Positions 22,597 to 36,135 are shown, counted from the first letter of the stretch. The stretch is 64,000 bases of DNA from Blasia pusilla (GCA_050084515.1 CM114275.1:1116001-1180000); one strand, 5' to 3'. The notes: generated from the letters alone by a model not told the origin. A program made the numbers and translations.

Positions 22597-25500
22597 TTAC
22601 CTTCCTTGGGACCTCCGCCTTGGGGGTGTAGGCTGGAAATCAGATGACGTATCGTCCCGATTGATCGAACTCTTAATAGAGTTTGGATCGACAGTTGTTT
22701 TGATGCGGCCCGTCACTTGTTGAATTCTGCCAGCCTTTGAAGCTGTCGAGATCTTCTCTTCAGATGTAAGAGATGTCCCATTTCCATCGGAAACGCTTGT
22801 ACGAGAAGAATCATTAGACTTTCTCTGTTGGGACCGTTTACCTCGTCTAGAAGTGGTGGTTATGCCAGCTTTCTCACTGCCTTGAGAATCAGCTTTCTCT
22901 TTTTGGTACGAAACTGAAGTGCACACAGACCCCGCTTCGTCGCTGCTGCCAGTGACTGCGTGTCCAGCATTGGTTAACGAAGAGCCATCTTGTAACGGGT
23001 GGCCCTGGAACTTCGCTTGTCCTGCTTCATGCTCATCAACATTGAGTTGGCAAGGTGATTTCTCTTGCTCAATGAAGAGTTTTCTCATGCGTGAAGTCTC
23101 CAGACCAGAATATCTCATCCTCCTTCCTGTAGGCCGAGGACTGGCTTCATCCTCCCCGTCATGACCTTGACTACTGCTTCCGGTCAAAGTACTGTCGACA
23201 GCGATGTCCTCACGCAACTCCCTGTGATCACTTTCCTCACGAACGTGACCTGCTGAGTGAGTATGGGTCCCCGATTTTTGCTTGGATATATTGGGCCTTA
23301 TGCTGTTGGCAGCAGCTTTACTTCTCACACGACTGGGTGGCTGTAGCTCAAAGTCACTGTCTGAGGAACTGGCAGTTGAGATAGAATCAGAGAAAGATAT
23401 CTCACTCTCACTCTCGGACACCGAATCAGGTTTCTTTTTCACTGACTTCTCCTTCACCGAACGTTTCAGGACATTTCTTTTGGTCAGTGTCGATAGCGAT
23501 TCTGGTCTTTTGCGCAGGGCTCGAGTGGAGGTCGGGATAGGAGTTGGAGTAGCGGGGACTTGTCGAGAAGGGTCAGAGTTTCGTTTCCTTCCTGCAGAGA
23601 AAAAGAAACTTCTACTATCAGCAAATTACATAAAATTATGGCCTCACTAAATTGAGTGTAACAACATATCAGTTCCAAGACAACTGTAAAAATGAGATAA
23701 GGAGATGAGCACATACCTGTTGCTCTGGATTCGTTTGGGGGGGTGTTTTCGGCACTGCGGACCAGCCGCCTCATCTGCATAGTTGACGAGACCCATTCGC
23801 TCTGGGAAAATTTGTTGAGCCATGAAAAAACAAGGATTAATTCATATGCAAGAATTGGCGGCTCAGCTAACAATACAGGTTTTGTGTTATACAACTATGG
23901 ACTGAATCAGTTGTGTAAAGAGGCTCAATGAAGAAAGAGGTCTTTCCATGTTTGCCTACAGCAACGGATGGCTGCAGTCAAAAAGGAAAACTGGAGTTGT
24001 AGAGAGTGCTTAACCCAATAGATGATTTCCTTACCCATAAAAGCTCGCAACTCTCCATCCGTAAGACCTTTGTCCGGGGACAAATCTTGCGCTTTCAGGC
24101 GTAGAATCATCTCTTTGATGTCTTTTAATAATGTCTTTTCTCCGCTTGGAAGAAAGCCGATGGCACTGCAGGGTGGTCAACATCGGGTCATAAGAACGTT
24201 TTGGTCGAAAGAGCTAATGTATCACTGTAACAGCAAACACAGCAATTTGTGTGAAGTGCAGGTACATCAGTAGCTGAATTGTACAACAATCTACTTACTG
24301 TGGAACGATTTGTAGCAGACACTTGATTGCGTCTTGCTGGGATGATCGAAATTGAAGTGAAGTGGCAAATCGACAGAGCATCGCAATGTAAGTTTTGCCT
24401 GCCATGGACTTCTTGGGGTGGAAAGTTTGGACCTGCAGGATAATTTTCATGAAAGGATTCAGTGCCCACAACAACCAAGGCTCTCATAGGAAGGCTCCAT
24501 TTCATGTACATCATATGTCACGTGGAATAGATATGATAACTCCCTAACTCAACAACTTAATGTCACACGTGCTGAGAATAAAATGATTCTTACTGGCAAC
24601 TGTAACTACACAACTTTAAAAGCCTTCTAACAATCAGACATTGGCAACTAAACTTAAGCGGGAGATAACAAGGGTTTTCTAATTAGAATTTGTTAAACAA
24701 GAACCTCAACAGGTGTAGTGTCCATTACAAGATGAAATGGTACCTCTACAAAAATCCTAATTGCGAGCTGCTCATGCCCTTCATCGGGTGCATCCGTAAC
24801 ATCTGGTCCCGCACAGGCATCATCAATTGTTGCACCTTGATCAGAGTCATTCCAAAAATCCAACCTGGATCGTTTGGACTCCTTCACCAGTGGTGGTAAA
24901 TGAAGCAGATGCATCAAGAAACGGCCAATTTCTGTTGCACGTTTCCTAGCTGCTAGAACCGTGCCCATCTTCTCTCTATTTCCATATACTCCAGGCCATT
25001 CCTTGCTCATAACCGGAATAAATACTCTGGACATACAAATCTGCAAAAACCTCAAGAGTTAACTCTTTCATTTCTATTCACGAATTCCGCTTATTGAGTC
25101 AAAAGAGATCAGGAGGATAATTTCCGTTTTAAATTTGAGACTAGAGTTTGTGGAGCCACATAAATTGATAAGTTCTGAGGGTGGTTATTCTTGAGTTCTT
25201 GAAGTAGTACTATTCACCTTGTTTTCAGGTGATGCCGAGCAGAAGTAGCAGAAGAACACGGATAAGCATTGCCTGAGCCTTCACAGACAAACACACAATC
25301 AGCAACAACTCGTCCTTCCAAAACAACTTCAATCACAAAACGTTTAGAATTATTAGGGGACCAACCTGGGAGAATCCTGTGTTCTTTCACTGAAGTACAG
25401 GCGGACCAGCTTCTCAACGACACCTTCCTGAACCAACCGGATATCTGAGAACCGCTTATTCTGTAAGAGCAATTTCGCAAAGCCCTCGGCTGCAATAATT

Positions 25501-28500
25501 GTTTTGAAGTCCAAGTCCCCTTCGTCCTCTCTCATAAGTTTAGAATCAAGAAACTCTGCAAGCAACTCAAGCAATGGTAACTGAATCACTCTGTTCTCCC
25601 CTTCTTGCACACCAGTTGATGTCATCTGAATTAATTCAGGAGTCTGGAGTGCTGGTGCAGTACATTGTGCAGGTAGTCCTCTGCCATCTGATCTCATATC
25701 AACAGAACGGTCTAAATTTGTGGCCCCATGGCAAAGGATTAGATCAAACAGGGCCTTTAATGCCACCTTCTGCACTGAAGCATATGGACTGGAGAGGCAT
25801 AGTCTTAGTTGTTCCACTGCTCGTGAGCTGGGTCTGAGTTCGAGTCCACAGAATATCCCTAAGCATCTGACACCAGCCCTTTGCACTTCCGGGTGTAAAT
25901 GCTTGACCTGATCCACCGCAACCCAGTCTTAGTTCAGTAGCATCATGTGCTTGTTGACATGCAAGGTAAGGAAAAATGAGCAAGCATCACTGAAAGACTC
26001 AACCTCTACATGTTATTTACCAGCTCATCTACTAGGCTGCGGATGAAAAGATAGTCAACTTACGGCTGGTAGAAGCAAAGAATCATGAATCTCCTGGGGT
26101 TCAACTGCTTGGCCAACAAGCTGCTGCAGAGAATGTGTGTTATCCAACAAAAGTCCAGTTACTGCCAGGCAATGCAGCCACTGCAGGATATCAGCACCAC
26201 CTTCCCGACAAGGGCGAGCAGATTCTGCCAGATATGCTGCTAGGACTCCCTCAAATTCACCAGGAGAAGCATGCACATGTTGTGCCAGATCCGCCACAGC
26301 ATTTGCCCAGCTCTCTTCACCCCCAAGATTGAGACCATCTCCCACAACTTGGAGATTTTGAGACTCCACACCCTGCTCTTCTCTAAATGAACCTTCACTC
26401 AAAAGGCTTTGTACAAGCAGTGCAGCTTGCCTACGACTAGTTCCATCAGTCAAATCGAGCAATTTGGCAAGCAGCAGCAATTGCCGAGCAGCAAACCGGT
26501 GAGCTGGCCCTACACACATATTGACTGATCTGTGAGTTCTTCAAGAATTTTCCCGAGTCCATAACTAGTCAACCTTTTTGGAAAAAGTAGTGCAGCTTCA
26601 TCTTGCGTGTCGACGAGTTAATCAGCAGCAGCAGAGGCAATTAATTATAAGGCGGTCCTTAACGTATGAAAGAAAGAGCAGTGCTTCACAACACGTCCTG
26701 CACGAAGGCAAGATACGTAATCATCCATGAAATCGTAAAGCTGGTAAGTCTGCTTTTGTGAGCAAATCTACCTCTCGAATCTAATCAATTTTTTATTACG
26801 TAGCCTTTCTTAACCTACCTCCAAGTAGATGGGCATTCACAAGTTCCACGTAATCAGCTACAGTAGGAGGTAAGATGCTCTCAAGGAACTCATTGTTATA
26901 CGCCGCGGCAGCAGCTTTTACAACTGCCTGGGCACCTCCTGTTGTAGCAGCATCCATGCCTTTTGCCTTCATTAAGACAACAAACTAAATCATCTCTCAA
27001 ACACAAGTATTCCACCTATCGAGCAAGCTGGGGAACATACTTTCGTACTAACTTTTACTTCTGAAAGTCATCGACAAAGCAAGAAGTTTAGAGGAATCTC
27101 GTGCAACATTTTCCTTTCTGTAAGGTATCAAGCATCATAGAAGACTCAAAGATTCCAACAATAAGTGACTTTACCTCTGCCTCTAAATGAAGATACGTGC
27201 AGAGCATGCGCCAGTAGAGTGCTTGTTCTGCATCTAGTAACTGATGATCGTCCCCCTCATTCCCTGCCAAAACGAACTGGATTCGAAAATAAATATGGGA
27301 AGGTTGGTAAAGGCTCTTTCTAATTTCCAGATAGGACCGCCACCCATAAGATATATACCTGGCTGCAAAGTTATGGAAGAGATTACCTGAAGCGTTCATG
27401 AATTGGCGAAGACCCCCACTATTGCTTGCCTTGAGATTGGGATTCTTCCCTACCAACTCCAACATCACATTTTCACAGACTTTCTCGTGAGTCTCAACAT
27501 CGAGATATCTCAACAGAGATAGAAGGTCCCCATTACAGTCTCTTTCCAGCCACATTACTCTCAGAAGCTCCTCGCACTCAGCTCGAACACCAGGAACTCT
27601 TTCCGCTAGTCCTCTTTCAAGAATTTTAGCACGCTGCATAATACTGCGATTCCATTGCCACGTGTCCATCCTTTGTCATTATCCAACGAAACGGATACAA
27701 TCTGTGTCTTAAATCTCTTACTTATGTTTCTCAAGGGATTCTCAGTCTGCAACGCAAGGTTATGAAGAGAACGTGATCACGTCATTCTTGCTTGTATTTG
27801 AAGAATTACCTCAAGCTTTGAATTCGGAACTTGCTGCCAAGAACATTGTATGCTGCTTTGCGTACTGAATCGCTGATATCTGCAGTGCGCTCCACGATAT
27901 CACCGACTGTAGCAGTCATGGCAGGCATGGACATGACGACCATCTTCCTTACTTCCTGGATCACGTTCATACAACTCATGGTAAGTGATTCGTTTAATAT
28001 CATCTTGAAGGTTCGAAGGCCTGAGAGAAGAGACAATGTAATTCACGTTCACTAAGTACACGCGTTCAATATTCAAACGTATCCACACAAATGACCTCGT
28101 CAACGGTTTCATGTTCCCAGGTTCGATGTACTTTAAGAGACTCCGCTCCACAATTCTAACTCATCGACAACAAAAACTGGCAATACGCTTTTGTTAATCG
28201 GCCATAGGCAGAGCTAACACTCACCGCGCTATGATCCGATGCCAGCGCCTTGCGGTAGGCCGTCACGGTCACGTCGTTTTCTATGTCATCCGCAATGACA
28301 AGTCGTGAAAGAGCACGTGCAGCGTACACTCGGACAGACGTTAACTTGTCATGCAAACGCCTCTGCATGCTCGATGTAATGTTCTCCCACAACTCGTCCG
28401 CCACCGGTATATCTTCTGGCAGCCTCAATATCACCTGCAGCGTATTGAATCTATATCAGAACTACAGAAAGCAACTTTCCGAAATAAAAATTGCAGACGG

Positions 28501-28937
28501 CCCAGAAACGATTCCACCAAAGAAGCCGCAATGAAACGCGAAAGGCTCACTTCGGAAATCACTTGGCACGCCCGAAATCGTACGGCCCTGTGCGCAGCGT
28601 CCACCCAGCCCAACAGTACTCCAAGAAAGTGTTCAACGAAGGCTTCACAGTCATCCTCGTACTCCTCATCCCAGTAAGAGGTGAAAGCAGCTACAAATTT
28701 TATCATCCGCTCGACAACGGGCTCTCTCTTGTCAACCAGAAAAAGCGGCTGCAGGCAACGTATCCAAATTTCCATAAACTCGTCTCTACTGTTCTTCCTA
28801 CACTGGACCAGCTGCTTTATAGCTCGTGGATGAGTTGCCTGCGACCTCTGGCAGTCATTAAGAATGCGAGGTACAAGAACAGCTGGTGGTCCTGTTGGAC
28901 ATGGCTCTTTTCGCCTTCCCATCGCTCCTTGGCACAT
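22597..28937 (-). CDS. CAP-G: Condensin complex HEAT-repeat subunit CAP-G (NCAPG/YCG1 homologue)
   Basis: Minus-strand exons, with phases that fit except where noted: 28937-28551, 28434-28225, 27955-27810, 27643-27387, 27263-27175, 26966-26819, 26509-26064, 25907-25366, 25278-25218, 25040-24744, 24432-24299, 24165-24035, 23801-23717 and about 23590-22597; roughly 1,300 residues. Recognisable CAP-G blocks are RMIKFVAAF and RFRACQVISE (exon 1), LPEDIPVADELWENI and VRVYAARALSRL (2), VRKAAYNVLGSKF (3), RYLDVETHEKV (4), HRFAARQLLLLAKLLD and NLGGEESWANAV (7), EGFAKLLLQNKRF and VRLYFSER (8). Condensin compacts mitotic chromosomes; CAP-G binds DNA with CAP-H. The last exon is a long Ser/Lys/Arg-rich tail (SESESEISFSDS, PPRRRSQGR end). 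The junction of the last two exons is uncertain, and the start could be the second ATG (28922), which has a better context. Confidence 0.88.
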
Positions 28938-29960
28938 ATTTCAAACCAAACGGCAGACCACTAGCTTTAACACAACATAAGCTCAAAGCATATTTCGCCT
29001 TTTCTGACCCAAGTAATTGGCCCCTACAAAATCTCTCACAAGTGCCATCGCCTCCATAACTCCGACGCCACGATTGAATCCTTCTCTTCTTCTCAAGGAT
29101 CCTGAAGAACCTGTTTTATTTCTTCACGGACAACCATCCATCAAATCATGGTTTCGATGCAAGCCTACCACCCTTCTTCCGATCCTTCTTTTAGCGGCCA
29201 CAACTTTACTTGTGATCGTGTGACAATTCTCTTACACTCCGCTCCAAATCCTCGCGAGTTGCTGAAATCTACGCAGCTTCCTGACAGCTGATCAAATGGA
29301 GGGAGAGAAGCCCTCGCAATTGACAACCTAGCAATTTTTCGGCTCACGCACGTTCGCAGGCAACCATTGACCGCTCCTACTGCGCCAATAAACAAGAGAA
29401 CGCATTCCTATTGCCAGTCCTGGCAGCTCTCCACATCAACCAGCCAGAGATACATCACAGACCACAAATGCCAAGCGGAGAAACACGCTGCTTCATCGCA
29501 ATACCGAACGCCTGTGAACGAAAATCGCGGATAATCGACTCCGTGAGTCCAATTCATACAGAAAACCTCGTTCCAGTGGACCGACCTCTCAAATCGAGGA
29601 CAAGCACATCCTGCACAAGGAATTCCACAAAATGCCTGATAGAACACACTCGCGGACGCCAAGCGCGGAAAATCGATCTACTAATGAAGAAAAGGCACAT
29701 TCATCGACAAAGCGGCTTCCGCCTCACTATCGGCCTCGGGCCTCCTCTCTCTCGCAAGACAGTCGCAGCTGGAGCTCCGCGTTAGATGTACGCTAGAGCA
29801 AAAGCGATGCGCAGACTTCAAACGGAGAAATGGCGGGCAAACGTACGTAGCTAATTCCGAACCTGTCTTCCTCGTAATCGTAGGGCGCCGGACCTGCTCC
29901 GAACGATAGTAGTCCCGGTTCACCGGTCCAAACCTGTCGCTATCTTTACAACTATTACAA
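28938..29960 (-). promoter_or_regulatory. 5' flank of CAP-G
   Basis: The stretch has moderate GC content and short ORFs on both strands but no recognisable protein. It probably holds the promoter and perhaps a 5' UTR of the CAP-G gene. No TATA box could be tied to a start site. Confidence 0.35.
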
Positions 29961-30299
29961 CTAGACGATGAAAATTAGTTCGAGAAAATAATGCTTAGGA
30001 ATAAAAAGAGGTTAGAAAGAGGAAAGGTGGTAATATAATAATATAGATTGGTAAGGTGCGCGAGAAAAAGAAAAAAAAAGTTTGAAAAGGTAATATATGG
30101 TAGGAAAAAAAAGAGATTAATGATATTGTATGTAAAATTTTAATTTTTTTAATATGTGAAATATTTTTTTATTCAATTATAACGTGTCAAACATAGAAGT
30201 GTTTGCAAATCAAGAAGACATTCTTTTATAATAATATAAATTAGATTTTTAATTTATAACAAGAGATATATTCTAATATCATATTTATGTTATCGATAT

Positions 30300-30480
30300 T
30301 TCTGTCTATATTATTAAAAAGAGGTTGGGGTTTGAGAACCCCTTTCACGTGTATATTTTTGTTTCTTATAGTGTTGATACAAGTAATGTTTAATGGGTGA
30401 CTTTACAGGTTTTGACATAACAAGTGGTTTAATAGGTGATGGGCCTTTTCACTCGTGCATAGCACGAGCACTATACTAGT
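30300..30480 (+). mobile_element. Helitron-type 3' end, plus strand
   Basis: A hairpin CTCGTGC-ATA-GCACGAG (30452-30468) is followed by seven bases, CTAG (30476-30479) and T. The upstream sequence AAGAGGTTGGGGTTTGAGAA (about 30316-30335) matches the inside of the minus-strand element at 19495-19775, so both belong to one non-autonomous family. Only the 3' end is identified. Confidence 0.65.
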
Positions 30481-33180
30481 TATTATTGGGGGCTCTCTCT
30501 TCATTTTGAAATCTTTTTTAACACATGTTATTTTTAGCCAATATAATCGATCGTTATGTAAGCCAATAGAATCGTTCAAATTCAATTGTACACCTAGGAT
30601 AGGTAACTCAAACTTCTAGTGATTTTATTGAGATATGATATCTGAAATTCACAAAGGAGAACTAAGGAGACCATCAATTTTGAACCCACTTTTTCAAGTT
30701 GATCTTTTCCTACAACTTGTGGATAGTTGTGGATAGTTGGGAAATCCTTTGCGTTTCTATAAACACATTCCTAAATAATTCACACTGTTACAAACGAGTC
30801 ATTACGAAAGTCATGTTCTCACTTGAACGTCTTGCATACAATTCTAATGTTAATGAGGAATGAGATTGGACTTGCAATACATATACTAATGTTGTTCTAT
30901 CATTCTCTTGATCATCTCATCTGTTGTGTGTTTGTACTACTATGTATGCTAATTCTTGCAATATTGTCCTAGGTATTGTATATCATTCTCTATCGATATC
31001 AATTGTTCTGCGTATCACAATTTTCCCTTTCTTGCGGTGAGTACTTACTTCTCACATCTTTTGTTGGTTATAATGAATGAAAAAATTTACAATGCATATA
31101 TTATCTTTGCTATGTTTTCTTGTTTGAGAACTTTCTTGTATAAATATGGATGTTAGTTGAACAACATATAAAGACAAATAATACATAATAAAACTTATTC
31201 TGAATGGAGACACCAAGTAATTTTCATAAAATATACCGAGGAACCACAAACCATAACATATGATTTAATAATACCTTATAATGCAATTATTCTAGAGAGG
31301 ATGTAATGAATGTAGATTTATAATGTGATGTCACAAAAGTGTAGAACTTTTGTTACTCCCTTTAGCTCCTTGTGGCCTTTCTCAAGACTTTTCTAAATGC
31401 ACATATCCCACTATGGTAAGCTATGAATCAAACTTTTCGAAATCATATTCTTGGAGTCTATTTAACATCAAATGTTGGTCATAGGTCCTCCATTTGTGAT
31501 AATTGTGCCACAACAAAATATTCCAGTGCAATGTCTTTAACAAATGAAGACTTCTCTTTTTGTTAAAGTTGTATTCACACAACTTCCTTTCCAACTTAAT
31601 AACTAGACTGTTTATTTTGGCATCTAATGATCATTTTGGGAATAAGAACCACTCTTTTTATTAGCAATGTACTGCTTAGAGGTTGTCTCTCTTCACAATT
31701 AGTAGATCCACTTGCCATACTCACTCTTAGGTTAGGAGCTAACAAATTCTCTTAAGTCCAAAGATACCTCTACATATGCCCAAAACTTGCATAATAAATA
31801 TGGGATCAATTGTGCAAGCCTCCAAACTCCCTACAAGGCCTCCACTATGAGAGCAAAAAACAAAGTGATGAAAATGTATTTTGTCTCTTTTCAACATATA
31901 TCCTCAAAAAGCATAAATGAATCTCTTACTTTCCTCTCTTGATTATTTATCCTAAATATTTATGACAAATGTTTATTTATAATCATATTTCCTTGCAATG
32001 TAGGATTGATCACTCTATGTTCACCTTCTTCTGATCTTATCAATAATGTTCTTAATCCGTGTCTTGCTGAGGAGTGTGATTTCATTTGAAATTCTTATCG
32101 CGCATGTCTACAAAATCTCTTGTTATACATAATCATAAGAAACATTACCTTGTAAATATGTTATCTAAGTGGGACATTCATGTATAATAGATTGTCTTTA
32201 TCCTTTATGGCCCATCCTTTGCTAGTTCATGCAATGTTGTTACCTTAGTATCATTGACATAAAATTTGTTTTCCAATTTGCTTGTGAATGATGCAAAGGG
32301 TAACAAAATGGCATGGATAAGTACTCAAGGATGTCCCAATCCTGTACATACTCAACTACATCCTTGCCATTGAAGGCTTATTAAGGAAATCTTTGATCAT
32401 GCCTTTTCCCTCACAGTGTAATAAAAATGACTCTTTTTTTATCTCTTTCACATTTACATGATATTATTCTTGGGATCCTCACTTATTTAAAAAAATTTCT
32501 CTTGAAAGTGTAGTACATACTCACATTCAATACTCCACAATATCATATTCTTATGTATTTCTCACAATCTATAATTGAGAAAGTGGTATTTTTTTACATA
32601 TCCTTCAACTACACTATTTCCTATGGAAACTACACCTTCAACTACATTACTTCTTCGTCAATATTTTTTCTTTACATAGGTTAGTGGATTTTTTTCCATT
32701 TTATGTTGTTGATTTTATCTTACCATCCATCGCATTAATTCTTTCTAATACAGAAAGATAAACACAAAGAAAGAACTTGTCTTAGAACCATAAAAAAAAT
32801 TTGCAAACCCTCGTGTAAATCACGGTATTTTGCCACAACATTTCTTAAGATATGGATTCATCTATGTTCCAACATTTTATGTGGTATGCAAAGTTGTGGA
32901 AAATATGGTTCTATTGGATTAGAAAATTTAGTATCCCTACCCTATAAACAAAGTTATCCAATTCATATCCTCCATATATAACATGAAATGCATATATGAC
33001 CAAATATATTACATCAAATCCAAATTCATATTATGCATGTGAATTGTGAAATTTTTATGCCAAAAAAATTAATAGTAGCGTATATTTGACTCCATCATAT
33101 ATTAGAGATTTACTTGGAGTCAACCTACTCAATCTACAATTGTTATTTATAATAGACTCACATATAGGTATAATAGCAAA
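30481..33180. other. AT-rich DNA, no gene seen
   Basis: A long AT-rich stretch with only short ORFs (for example 30956-31156) and no recognised similarity. It has no clear tandem structure. It is probably old, decayed repeat DNA. Confidence 0.5.
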
Positions 33181-33400
33181 CTAGTATGCAACCCGCGTTT
33201 CGGGTTCTTAAAGAGGGTTCGGGAAGAGGATTCACAGAAAACTAATATGGTGGGAAGAAACAATGGCAAAGACTAACACGATGGGAAGAAATGAGGGCAA
33301 CACAATGAGAAGAAAAATATGACGTGGAGAAAAACGATCCCATGTGGGGAGAGCATTAATACTACTACGGGGGAGTAATTGGTTTGAAAATGTGTCACAT
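33181..33400 (-). mobile_element. Helitron-type 3' end, minus strand
   Basis: CTAG at 33181-33184 (preceded by A) and a hairpin AACCCG-CGTTT-CGGGTT at 33190-33206 match the hairpin plus CTAG pattern in reverse. The following 33240-33390 segment has repeated TAACACGATGGGAAGAA-like units related to the minisatellite at 35935-36125. Confidence 0.5.
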
Positions 33401-33409
33401 CTTATTTCG

Positions 33410-34010
33410 ACGTAGGTAGAGTTCTATTGCATCGACGACATAAAAAGTTAGCGGGCTGTTCGAGTGTAACTTTGTCCCGAGATGTCGGATGAGATTGACG
33501 ACATGTTTGTTGTGTCGGGGACTTCATTTATGGTGATTTCCCTATTTTGGTTTTAGTCCGACCAGTGACTCGTTGACCGAGTCAAAGGTCACCCGGTAAT
33601 GTGTGCAAGCACGTTACGGTTGGTAGGGTTATTTTTGGGGAAGAACCAAAATTCCCAAGGATACAAGAGTGAGGAAGATGGCTTTCCCAAACCATCTTTC
33701 TCATGTTGAGCATTAGGAGCGCCTCTCTTGCATAGACATCTATGGGTGTAGGAGTTAGGGTGCTAGCGTCCAGATTCCCTCATAGCAGAGGATGGATATG
33801 GTTCGATATGCCGATGTAGATTCATGAGTGGAGTTTTAGGCCGGGTGAGCCATTTTTACTACTCTTGATTTTGTTTTGGGGTCCCTTTGTATATATGTGA
33901 GTATCTTTTGTTTTTTTGTGGATCCACTTGTATGTTGGGGAAGATCGGTGTTGTGTGGTGTGTAGATGTGGTCAGCGATGTTTGTTGTGTAGCGATGTAT
34001 ATGCCCACGA
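33410..34010 (+). repeat. LTR-like repeat family R2, copy 1
   Basis: A segment running from about 33540 (GTGACTCGTTGACCGAGTCA) through TCTCATGTTGAGCATTAGG (33697) and AGATTCCCTCATAGCAGAGG (33772) recurs, diverged, at 49640-49820 (plus) and 50200-50720 (minus). It is followed by TTGTGTAGCGATGTATATGC (33980), which also follows LTR R1 copy A at 13824. The layout resembles an LTR plus leader, but no coding part is adjacent, so it may be a solo LTR. Confidence 0.5.
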
Positions 34011-34491
34011 CATGAATTATTTGAATCCAGGAGACGGTCCAAAAATTCACATGAGAGGGTTGAAAATTGTGCAAAACAACTTCTGAAGTCTCTAGATTCA
34101 GGGCTCACTTATTGTAGGGCCCGTAAATACAGGATATTTCATGAAGGGTTTTTAAGAGTAAATTCATCATTAGCTAGTCCTTTTATTAATTGAAATATAA
34201 AATCCTTTTACCAATATCTCAGATACTTACAAAGATATCATAAAGATCCTATTAATCAATTTATGAACATATCCATTATAATCACAGTTGCTCACTTCAA
34301 TGGGATAACCAAGTCTAACATAACGCTGTGTTATACTATCTTCGACGTTTATAGATAAAATTCTTAAATTTTCTAAAGGAAAAAACACACTTATATATAT
34401 AATGGATACTAATCCTTACAAGCATAATCTTAATATCCTCCAAGACACTTCCTACTTCACATATATTCTTTGCAATAACTCTTTACATCGC

Positions 34492-35095
34492 TGTCACCGA
34501 ACACACACACAAACACGCACGATCCCATGCTAACTCATGGCATCCAAAAAACGAGACAAGAAGTACTAAAATATCTCCAATAAAATAAGATCCAATCTCT
34601 TTTTCCACCATCTCACACCATAGCTCTCAAAGGTGTGCACTCTCTCTCATGTCAAACCAAACCCACTCTCCTAATGAGAGGCTTGGGTTATACTCACAAG
34701 GCAAGGGACCATAGCTCCGCCGCCTTATGCCAAGAGGTTCAACAAAGAGAGAATGAGCTCTCAAGCTCTCTCTCCTTGAGGTATACCCTTCCCCTGTCCC
34801 AAGCTCTCTCCATGGTAACCTATTCTCCCAAGTCACCTCCTTGGCTCTTGACGTGATGTAGGAGGTCAAGGGCCACTTACCAAAAAATAGAAAGTCGATC
34901 ATATACTCAAAATGGTACTTACCAAAAATAGTAAGTTCCTCAATATGGCTCCAAATGAGCCGAAACGAAGGGGAAACTGCTCTTCTGAGGATTCCCGGGG
35001 CCTCAGCAGGTCATCTTCAACCTATTGAGCATGTCCTCCACTACTCACAAAGGCGCTCTACTAGATCTCACCGATCTTTCCTAAAAGACATGACA
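34492..35095 (-). repeat. LTR family R1, copy B, complete
   Basis: This is the most complete copy: on the minus strand it starts TGTCATG (35095) and ends GGTGACA (34492), 604 bp with TGTCA/TGACA inverted ends. It aligns along its length with 7029-7535 plus 13748-13812 and with 60932-61449. It includes TTTCGGCTCATTTGGAGCC and a long CT/GA-rich segment. No pol genes flank it, so it looks like a solo LTR. The ORFs inside are shared only because the repeat is shared. Confidence 0.7.
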
Positions 35096-35099
35096 CATG

Positions 35100-35731
35100 T
35101 TTGTTCCCTCACTTCTTGACGCACAAAAACTGTATTGGCCTCTATCCTCATGTTTCGTGCGTATTATTGCTAACTGTCCATATGGATTCATGCCTTGATG
35201 CCTGTTGATTGATTTTGTCACCATTCATATTTTGTGACTAGTTTGATGGTACCAACACATGTATTGACTTCTCTTAAGGCACTTGCCCTCAATTGGGACT
35301 CACCTCAAAGCTCCCCACTTGTCTTGGGTCATTCTTAGTTCCAATGAGTGTTTGCTCCCCTTTCTCTTCAGACTTGTCTCAAGGTTGGAGCTCTTATTGT
35401 CCAATCTTTTTGGGTGAGTTGATTTTTTGCCATTGGGTCTTTAGGGTTGATATTGCAATTTTTTGCCCATCTTAACCTTCCCATTGGCATATCACTCCAT
35501 TGCCTCGCTAGTGTTGCAACTAGCTAATATAGGTCAGGCCTCAATGTTCTCACCAAGGTAGATTTTTTTTTGATTCGTGACCATGATTAAACTCTTGCAT
35601 CCTTGCTAGAGTGTGCGTTTAAGACTTGGCTATTCATGACGCTTGGTCATGAATAGCTAAATTAAGTCCCAAAGTAAAAAAATACGTGAGGTTGGAAGTA
35701 CTTATAACGGCCTCTACTACTAGGCCATATT

Positions 35732-35734
<3 letters not shown>
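35100..35734. other. Spacer, no gene seen
   Basis: Short ORFs only (35293-35475). No similarity recognised. Confidence 0.4.

Positions 35735-35775
<41 letters not shown>
35735..35775. repeat. (CT)n microsatellite
   Basis: About 20 uninterrupted TC units. Confidence 0.95.
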
Positions 35776-35778
<3 letters not shown>

Positions 35779-35934
35779 ATGTATTCTTCTGGTGGCATTT
35801 GGGTGCAGACACTGGAGTCAATGTCGAGTGTAGACGCTATAGACTACAAGTTATTCTACGAGTAACTTCTAAACCGTCGGATGTGAATAGAGATATGAGT
35901 TGTAATAAAAAAAGTTGGACTCACCCTGTGTTAG

Positions 35935-36135
35935 TATTAGTTAGATTTTTTCTGTATTAGTAAATTTTACGCTACCCATGTTAGCATTTTTCTGTTCTCC
36001 ATGCCTGTTACTCCCCCGTGTTAGTGCTCTCCATGCCGTGTTAGAATTTCCTCTCTTATGGCCATTTTCTTCTCTTCTCCACGCCTTGTTACTCCCCCCG
36101 TGTTAGCGTCTCCCGCCGTGCTAGTATTTTTTAAT
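35935..36135. repeat. Diverged minisatellite with GTGTTAG(T/C) units
   Basis: Blocks such as TTACTCCCCCGTGTTAGTGC recur four to five times with spacers of about 30-45 nt (35978, 36010, 36038, 36088, 36118). Related units on the other strand are at 33240-33390. The last unit ends GTGCTAGT, like a Helitron terminus. Confidence 0.6.

Noticed and set aside
22597-28937. Cohesin SA/SCC3 as the identity of the HEAT-repeat gene
   Set aside because: First considered because of the acidic/basic tail, but the N-terminal and central blocks (RFRACQVISE, VRKAAYNVLGSKF, LDVETHE, HRFAARQLLLL) are those of condensin CAP-G.
28491-28964. 157-codon plus-strand ORF
   Set aside because: It is antisense to CAP-G exon 1 and runs past its donor; no similarity.
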